Origin: Bacillota bacterium
GTDB taxonomy: Bacteria; Bacillota; Clostridia; Peptostreptococcales; Anaerovoracaceae
Direction of reading: 5' to 3'
NCBI GenBank assembly: GCA_016286935.1
Contig: JAEEUO010000014.1
Coordinates: 1 to 11,326 of the forward strand
DNA: 11,326 nucleotides
The notes under the pieces are model-generated. The model was not told the origin of the DNA, made no database searches, and saw only the letters and a program-made list of their open reading frames with translations. Of this stretch, positions 7,394-11,326 are shown piece after piece; positions within the stretch are counted from its first letter, which is position 1; the number at the start of each line of letters is the position of its first letter. Both the position numbers and the translations under genes were made by a program.

Positions 7394-7572
7394 GCGTTTA
7401 CTTCTGTTCTTTGCTGCTCTTACTGTATCATTCTGACCCTCATCCATACCATTCCGCAGTCAGCATAGCCGTATTCCATTTGTCCGCGGATCCCCTTCCG
7501 CCGCACTCCCGGGATCGTGCCGGAGCGATGGTTTTCCGTTCCGTCCCGTGGACCGGTCTCCGGAAAAAGAAC
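7394..7572. other. Intergenic stretch between the lysR terminator and the operon promoter
   Basis: About 180 bp with no convincing gene. Reading frames here are short and show no family features or ribosome-binding sites. It may hold upstream activator sites for the dppA promoter, but I see no clear repeat or dyad. Confidence 0.5.
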
Positions 7573-7601
7573 AAAAAAACGCCGTGCGCCCAGGCACGGC
7601 G
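7573..7601 (-). terminator. Intrinsic terminator of the lysR gene
   Basis: On the minus strand, 7594-7601 pairs perfectly with 7580-7587 (stem CGCCGTGC/GCACGGCG, 6-nt loop), followed directly by seven T residues (7573-7579). It begins 21 nt after the lysR stop codon. It separates the regulator gene from the downstream peptide operon, which therefore needs its own promoter. Confidence 0.92.
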
Positions 7602-7622
7602 ATGATTTCGCGGTTCCAGTCT

Positions 7623-8543
7623 TCAGGTCCGGCTCAACGCATCGATCCTTGATTGAAGGACTGCATATCGCACCGGATCCTTTTCCAGCATCTTGTTCCA
7701 GGCGATGCAGACATGGCGAATCGGCAATGTGCTGTTTGTCGTGAAGAAACGTATGGCGTCGCCCGTTTCGTGGCGGGCGACGTCCTCTGTGACGAAACAG
7801 ATCCCCATGCATTCTTCCGCAAACCGTTTCGCGAAGCGGACGGAATCCTCAAACATCCTGACGTTAGGCGTTATCTCCTCCGCGGTGAAGAACGCTTTTT
7901 CCAGTTCAAACAGACCGGTCCCTTCACCGCTCATGATGATGTCCTGGTTGTTCAGGAAACGGGGCGCCAGATACGGATAGTCCTCTCCCGGACGCTCCTC
8001 CCCCTCCTGCGAGATGGGATTGGCCGTCGGAACGCCGATCAGGATCCGTTCGGAATACAATTCCCTGTGGCGGATGCCGGCCGGAAATTGTCCGCTGAAC
8101 GGCGCCGTCAGCAGGGCGAAATCGATCGTTCCGTCCTGAAGGCCTTCCAGCAGTTCTCCGTCACGCAGACTCCGCGTCATGATCTGAACATCGGGAAACC
8201 GATTCAGTGATAATTCTTTCGGAATCACATAGGCTGTCCGCGTATGGGAAAACCCGAAGACGATGAGATGCTTTTTCTGTTCCGCGCGGATCCGCTCCAG
8301 GTCGTCCGTCAGTTTTTCTTCCATCGCCACGACATCCTGCGCGAACCGTAGATAACGTACTCCCAGGCGCGTGGGAACAAGGCCTCCCGGAGTCCGTTCA
8401 AAGACCTTGAATCCGAGCATGGCTTCGATCGAAGAGATGATCTTGCTCAAAGAAGGCTGCGACATATACAATTTGTCAGCCGCTTTGGAGATGTTCCCTT
8501 CTTCATTAACCGTCAGCAGATAACGCAGTCGTTCAAATTCCAC
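7623..8543 (-). CDS. LysR-family transcriptional regulator
   Basis: A 306-residue DNA-binding regulator of normal family length. The N-terminal winged helix-turn-helix is clear: MEFERLRYLLTV, then EEGNISKAADKLYMSQPSLSKII (helix-turn-helix at about 14-37) and the wing region LGFKVFERTPGGLVPTRLG (43-61). A linker helix follows at about 65-90. The rest (about 93-300) looks like the type-2 periplasmic-binding-like effector domain, e.g. DGTIDFALLTAPF (137-149). The start is a GTG, preceded at 7 nt by GAGGTG, and translation from it gives the canonical family N-terminus. It is transcribed divergently from the hydrolase at 8746 and lies upstream of the peptide operon in the same direction. LysR proteins usually act on a divergent neighbour and on themselves, so the hydrolase is the first target to suspect; the effector is unknown. 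Confidence 0.92.
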   Translation of the reverse strand: MEFERLRYLLTVNEEGNISKAADKLYMSQPSLSKIISSIEAMLGFKVFERTPGGLVPTRLGVRYLRFAQDVVAMEEKLTDDLERIRAEQKKHLIVFGFSHTRTAYVIPKELSLNRFPDVQIMTRSLRDGELLEGLQDGTIDFALLTAPFSGQFPAGIRHRELYSERILIGVPTANPISQEGEERPGEDYPYLAPRFLNNQDIIMSGEGTGLFELEKAFFTAEEITPNVRMFEDSVRFAKRFAEECMGICFVTEDVARHETGDAIRFFTTNSTLPIRHVCIAWNKMLEKDPVRYAVLQSRIDALSRT

Positions 8544-8564
8544 AGTGCTTCACCTCTGTTATAA

Positions 8565-8594
8565 ACTATACTCTATCTCAGACAGTGCGTCCAA
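8565..8594 (-). promoter_or_regulatory. Candidate promoter of the lysR gene
   Basis: On the minus strand TTGGAC (8589-8594) and TATAGT (8565-8570, five of six matches) are 18 bp apart. This places the transcription start roughly 15 nt before the GTG, just ahead of the ribosome-binding site. The -35 box is poor. Confidence 0.4.
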
Positions 8595-8730
8595 TCTTTT
8601 CTGCGAAAAAAGAACATACTCCTATTCCGTTTTCCACATAGCACTCATTCATTTTGAAATGGTATTGTAGTATCAGTGAAACCATAGCCATCCTGTCCTG
8701 TAACCTGCACCGTGTTTTTCTATTGTGATA
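8595..8730. other. Divergent regulatory region between lysR and the hydrolase gene
   Basis: This AT-rich stretch must hold the plus-strand promoter of the hydrolase and probably the LysR binding sites. I see TTGAAA at 8654-8659, an extended -10-like TGGTATTGT at 8660-8668 and a short palindrome CATTT-TG-AAATG at 8650-8661. None makes a well-spaced -35/-10 pair, which would suit a promoter that depends on an activator. No gene is supported here. Confidence 0.35.
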
Positions 8731-8737
8731 AAGGAGG
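8731..8737 (+). promoter_or_regulatory. Ribosome-binding site that fixes the hydrolase start
   Basis: AAGGAGG lies 8 nt before the ATG at 8746. It rules out the in-frame GTG at 8725, since the ribosome-binding site would fall inside that longer reading frame. Confidence 0.85.
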
Positions 8738-8745
8738 CACTTCAC

Positions 8746-9684
8746 ATGCCCATTGACCCCCAGGTCATCGCCCATTATGAAAAGAAACGTGCCGCGACGA
8801 CCGCCGCGAATAAAACCGTCTCGATCGAAACGATCCGCGCAAACGCTGATGAGCTGTACAACGACAAGAAGCAATGGCCGCCTGTCGCAAGCGTAGCGGA
8901 TAAAACGATCCCCTGTTTCTGGGGCGACCTTCCGATCCGCATCTATGCGCCCGGAGACGAAGGCCCGTATCCGATCCTGATCTACTATCACGGCGGCGGG
9001 TTTATGATGCACAACATCGCGAGCCACGACTCACTCTGCCGCGTGCTCTGCAACGAATGCGGCGCCGTAGTCGTCAGCGTCGGCTACCGGCTGGCGCCGG
9101 AAGTCAAATGGCCTGCGTATTTCGAAGACAGTTACAGCGCTCTGGAATGGATCTTCGACAACGCAGATCTTCTGAACGGTGACCGTTCCAAGATCGCAGT
9201 CGCCGGCGATTCCGCCGGTTCGAACATCTCCGCCAGCGTCGCGCTTCTCGCGCGTGACAGGCGGGGGCCGAAAATCGGACTCCAGATCCTTGCGTACGGC
9301 GGCGGATGCAACCTCTCCGAAGAGGAATCCGCATCGTACCGCGAGCTGATCGACCACAATTACGTTCTGAACCGCGCTTTTGTCGAGCTGTCCAAGGCCG
9401 GGCGTTCCGGCGAGGTGGATTTCAGCAAGAACATCTATACCTATCCCGGTCTCGCGAAGGATCTCTCCAACATGCCGCGGACATTCTCTCTCAACGCTGA
9501 ATACGACCCTCTCCGGGATGACGGAGAAGAGTACGCGCGCCGTCTCAAGGCCGCCGGAAACGACGTCATCGCGTGGCGTGTCCCGGGGATGATGCACGGC
9601 TTCCTGCTGCTGTGGGACAAGTTCGATGTCGCCGGCTTCGCCGTTAAGGAGATCGGCCGCGTCTTCCGCGAAACCTTCGCATAA
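8746..9684 (+). CDS. Alpha/beta hydrolase of the hormone-sensitive-lipase type (carboxylesterase-like)
   Basis: A 312-residue cytosolic serine hydrolase with no signal peptide. The oxyanion-hole motif HGGG is at 82-85, the nucleophile S156 in GDSAG (154-158), the acid D254 in EYDPLRD and the catalytic H284 in MMHGF, so the triad is complete. Between them is the family block GYRLAPEVKWPAYFEDSYSA (113-132). Such enzymes cleave short-chain esters, sometimes amides or lactones; the substrate here is unknown. The N-terminal cap (about 1-50) is helical and charged. It is transcribed alone, divergently from the LysR gene, which makes it the likely main target of that regulator, and it ends in a strong terminator. 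Family certain, substrate not. Confidence 0.9.
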   Translation: MPIDPQVIAHYEKKRAATTAANKTVSIETIRANADELYNDKKQWPPVASVADKTIPCFWGDLPIRIYAPGDEGPYPILIYYHGGGFMMHNIASHDSLCRVLCNECGAVVVSVGYRLAPEVKWPAYFEDSYSALEWIFDNADLLNGDRSKIAVAGDSAGSNISASVALLARDRRGPKIGLQILAYGGGCNLSEEESASYRELIDHNYVLNRAFVELSKAGRSGEVDFSKNIYTYPGLAKDLSNMPRTFSLNAEYDPLRDDGEEYARRLKAAGNDVIAWRVPGMMHGFLLLWDKFDVAGFAVKEIGRVFRETFA

Positions 9685-9698
9685 TGCCATGAACAATA

Positions 9699-9728
9699 AA
9701 AAAACAGCGTCGCAGGACGCTGTTTTTT
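9699..9728. terminator. Bidirectional intrinsic terminator between convergent genes
   Basis: Positions 9699-9711 pair perfectly with 9716-9728 (13 bp, GC core CAGCGTC, loop GCAG), with runs of A on the left arm and T on the right. The T-run follows the core on both strands. It starts 15 nt after the hydrolase stop and can also stop the minus-strand exporter-acetyltransferase gene coming from the right. Confidence 0.92.
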
Positions 9729-9782
9729 ATTTGAGCATTCCGGTCAGCGAGGCTTTGCGGTCACCAGTTCGTTCTTCCGCGG

Positions 9783-9822
9783 CACAGAGACCCCGTCACT
9801 CATTCGAGTGGCGGGTCCTGTG
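9783..9822. other. Imperfect hairpin in the convergent intergenic region
   Basis: CACAG (9783-9787) pairs with CTGTG (9818-9822), and inside it GACCCC..CACTC pairs with GAGTG..GGGTC around an ATTC loop, with small bulges. There is no T-run on either strand. It may stabilise the 3' end of the minus-strand transcript before it reaches the terminator at 9699-9728. The rest of 9729-9879 shows nothing gene-like. Confidence 0.4.
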
Positions 9823-9879
9823 ATGGGATGACGGTTCTGTTTGAAATACGAGGCTGCGGACCAGTGCCGTCCGATCGGT

Positions 9880-11326
9880 TCAGATGTCCATCTGATAATA
9901 CGCGACCGTGTAGCGTTCCGTCGCCTCCTCCGCGCCGTTCGGCGTAAAGCCCTGGCTCTTCCAGAACGCTTCGGCCTCGACGTTGCCTTTGATGCAGCCG
10001 AGGCGGAGGCAGTCGTAGCCCTGGCCCTGCATCGCCGCGCGGATGTCGGCGAAGATCGAGGAGCCGATGCCCTTGCCCTGGAGTTCCGCGTCGACGATGA
10101 ACCACCCGATGAACGCGTCGTCCGGCTCCTTGTAGCCCGTGATCAGGTCGAGCAGCGCGACGAGCTTCCCGTCCGCGTCCCAGAAGCCGACGAAGTGTTT
10201 GTCCTCCTTGCCCGTGCCGTCCGGAAGCTTCGTGATGATCTCCGTGAGGTTTTTGCGCGTCGGGCGTTCGCCGAGGTAGTGGTAGTAGCGGCGGTTGGCG
10301 CGGCAGAGGTTGTAGACGGCGGAGATGTCGTCCTCGGTGATCCTGCGGACGTCGTATTCGCTCGAGAGGATCTCGACGTTGAATTCGTTGTGGCGGCCCT
10401 CCTCGTAGTCGATGGCCTTGCGGAACTGGGTCTCGTAGAGGTCGCGGTAGATCCCGCCCGCCTCGAGGAGCTCGTCGTGGGTCCCCTGTTCGGCGATGAC
10501 GCCGCCGGCGACGACGAGGATCTTGTCGGCCTTCAGGATCGTCGAGAGACGGTGGGCGATCACGATCGACGTCCGGCCGACCATCATCGCTTCGAGCGCG
10601 TCCTGGATCGCGTTTTCGGAGATCGAGTCGAGCGCCGACGTCGCCTCGTCGAGGATGAGGATCTTCGGATCCTTCAGGATCACGCGCGCGATCGAGATGC
10701 GCTGTTTTTCGCCGCCCGACAGCTTCAGGCCGCGGTTGCCGACGACGGTGTTATAGCCGTCGGGCTGTTTCATGATGACGTCGTGGATGCTCGCCATTTT
10801 GCACGCCGCCTTGATCTCCTCCATCGTCGCGTCCTCCTTCGCGTAACGGAGGTTGTCGAGGATCGTGCCGTTGAACAGGTACGTGTCCTGGGTCACGACG
10901 CCGATCTCGCCGCGGAGATACGCAAGGTCGAAGTCGCGCACGTCGACGTCCGCGATCTTCACGGATCCTCCCGTGACGTCCCAGAGGCGCGGGATCAGAT
11001 TCACGACGGTCGATTTCCCGGAGCCGGACGGGCCGACGATCGCGTACATCTTGCCGCCGGGCACCGTGAAGGAAACGTCCTCCAAAAGCGGCTTTTCCTC
11101 AAGATAGCGAAAACGCACATGATCGTAGACGACCGGCTGGTTCTTGACCGCCGGTTTCTGACCGTTTTCCGGGGAGACGATCGTATTTTCACGGTCTAAA
11201 TAGTCGAAAATGCGGGTGAACAGCGCGAGGGAACGCGTGAAGTCGACGCCGACGTTCAAGAGCGCTTCGACCGGGCGGTAGAGGCGGTTCACGAGGGCGA
11301 CGGTCGCGGTGATCGTACCGACGGTC
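9880..11326 (-). CDS. ABC exporter half-transporter (C-terminal part) fused to a GNAT N-acetyltransferase domain; runs off the right edge
   Basis: One open frame enters from the right edge and stops at 9880. Its first residues are the end of an exporter membrane domain (NRLYRPVEALLNVGVDF, then RIFDYLD). A full nucleotide-binding domain follows: Walker A GPSGSGKST (11007-11034), Q-loop GVVTQD, signature LSGGE (10708-10722), Walker B ILILDE with the catalytic Glu, switch His in IAHRLS. This is a catalytically competent half, usually working as a homo- or heterodimer. Where such exporters normally end (DLYETQF), the frame continues through about 14 residues into a GNAT acetyltransferase domain (about 9883-10380), with VRRITEDDI at its start and the acetyl-CoA loop QGKGIG (10063-10080). 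It would export a small molecule or peptide and acetylate a substrate on the cytoplasmic side; neither substrate can be named. The membrane domain and true start lie outside the window. Confidence 0.88.
   Translation of the reverse strand, partial: TVGTITATVALVNRLYRPVEALLNVGVDFTRSLALFTRIFDYLDRENTIVSPENGQKPAVKNQPVVYDHVRFRYLEEKPLLEDVSFTVPGGKMYAIVGPSGSGKSTVVNLIPRLWDVTGGSVKIADVDVRDFDLAYLRGEIGVVTQDTYLFNGTILDNLRYAKEDATMEEIKAACKMASIHDVIMKQPDGYNTVVGNRGLKLSGGEKQRISIARVILKDPKILILDEATSALDSISENAIQDALEAMMVGRTSIVIAHRLSTILKADKILVVAGGVIAEQGTHDELLEAGGIYRDLYETQFRKAIDYEEGRHNEFNVEILSSEYDVRRITEDDISAVYNLCRANRRYYHYLGERPTRKNLTEIITKLPDGTGKEDKHFVGFWDADGKLVALLDLITGYKEPDDAFIGWFIVDAELQGKGIGSSIFADIRAAMQGQGYDCLRLGCIKGNVEAEAFWKSQGFTPNGAEEATERYTVAYYQMDI
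9883..10380 (-). other. GNAT acetyltransferase domain within the fusion protein
   Basis: About 166 residues that read as a complete GNAT fold. Visible are an N-terminal strand EFNVEILSSEYDVRRIT, a substrate-side helix region YYHYLGERPT, strands HFVGFWDADGKLVALLDLI and AFIGWFIVD, the acetyl-CoA pyrophosphate loop QGKGIG, and the C-terminal GNVEAEAFWKSQGF motif typical of the family. No internal in-frame ATG with a ribosome-binding site stands at the domain boundary, so it is probably made only as part of the fusion. Confidence 0.85.

Noticed and set aside
8578..9027. A 149-codon minus-strand frame spanning the lysR-hydrolase intergenic region and the start of the hydrolase.
   Set aside because: Most of it is antisense to the hydrolase, and the remainder crosses the divergent promoter region; there is no family resemblance.
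9783..9822. T-box-like element (plus strand GAGTGGCGGGTC resembles the GGGTGG core).
   Set aside because: The conserved T-box sequence is not matched, there is no terminator/antiterminator pair behind it, and no plus-strand gene follows it. It is better read as a simple hairpin between convergent genes.
1..11326. Mobile elements, CRISPR repeats, tRNA or rRNA genes, phage or defence genes.
   Set aside because: I saw no transposase, integrase, terminal inverted repeats, spaced direct repeats or structural RNA signatures, and gene content and codon use look uniform and chromosomal.

Overview
The window reads as chromosomal DNA of a moderately GC-rich Gram-positive bacterium, most likely a member of the Bacillota (class Clostridia or a relative). 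The reasons are AGGAGG-type ribosome-binding sites before most genes, U-tract intrinsic terminators, a lipoprotein-type substrate-binding protein, and the style of the ABC and GNAT domains. This placement comes from protein character only and is tentative. There is no tRNA, rRNA, CRISPR array, insertion sequence or phage gene.

Layout, left to right. Positions 1-94 hold a probable leftward promoter for a gene outside the window, then a stem-loop terminator (95-134). Positions 190-7236, all on the minus strand, form one dipeptide/oligopeptide uptake operon. Read in the direction of transcription it is: substrate-binding lipoprotein (dppA-like), permeases dppB-like and dppC-like, ATPases dppD-like and dppF-like, then an M20-family aminoacyl-histidine dipeptidase (pepD). 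The last five genes are packed with gaps of 4-11 bp or an 8-bp overlap. The binding-protein gene is set apart by 94 bp carrying a perfect 13-bp hairpin. A candidate promoter with a dyad in its spacer lies about 130-155 bp upstream of dppA.

Upstream of the operon is a LysR-family regulator on the minus strand (7623-8543, GTG start) with its own terminator. It is transcribed divergently from a cytosolic alpha/beta hydrolase of the hormone-sensitive-lipase type on the plus strand (8746-9684). A bidirectional terminator separates the hydrolase from the convergent gene at the right edge. That gene encodes the C-terminal part of an ABC exporter half-transporter fused in frame to a GNAT N-acetyltransferase domain, and it runs off the window.

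How they fit together: the lipoprotein captures peptides, DppBC with DppDF import them, and PepD cleaves the imported dipeptides in the cytoplasm. The LysR protein most simply controls the divergent hydrolase and may also act on the peptide operon; the sequence alone does not show this. The least ordinary item is the exporter-acetyltransferase fusion.
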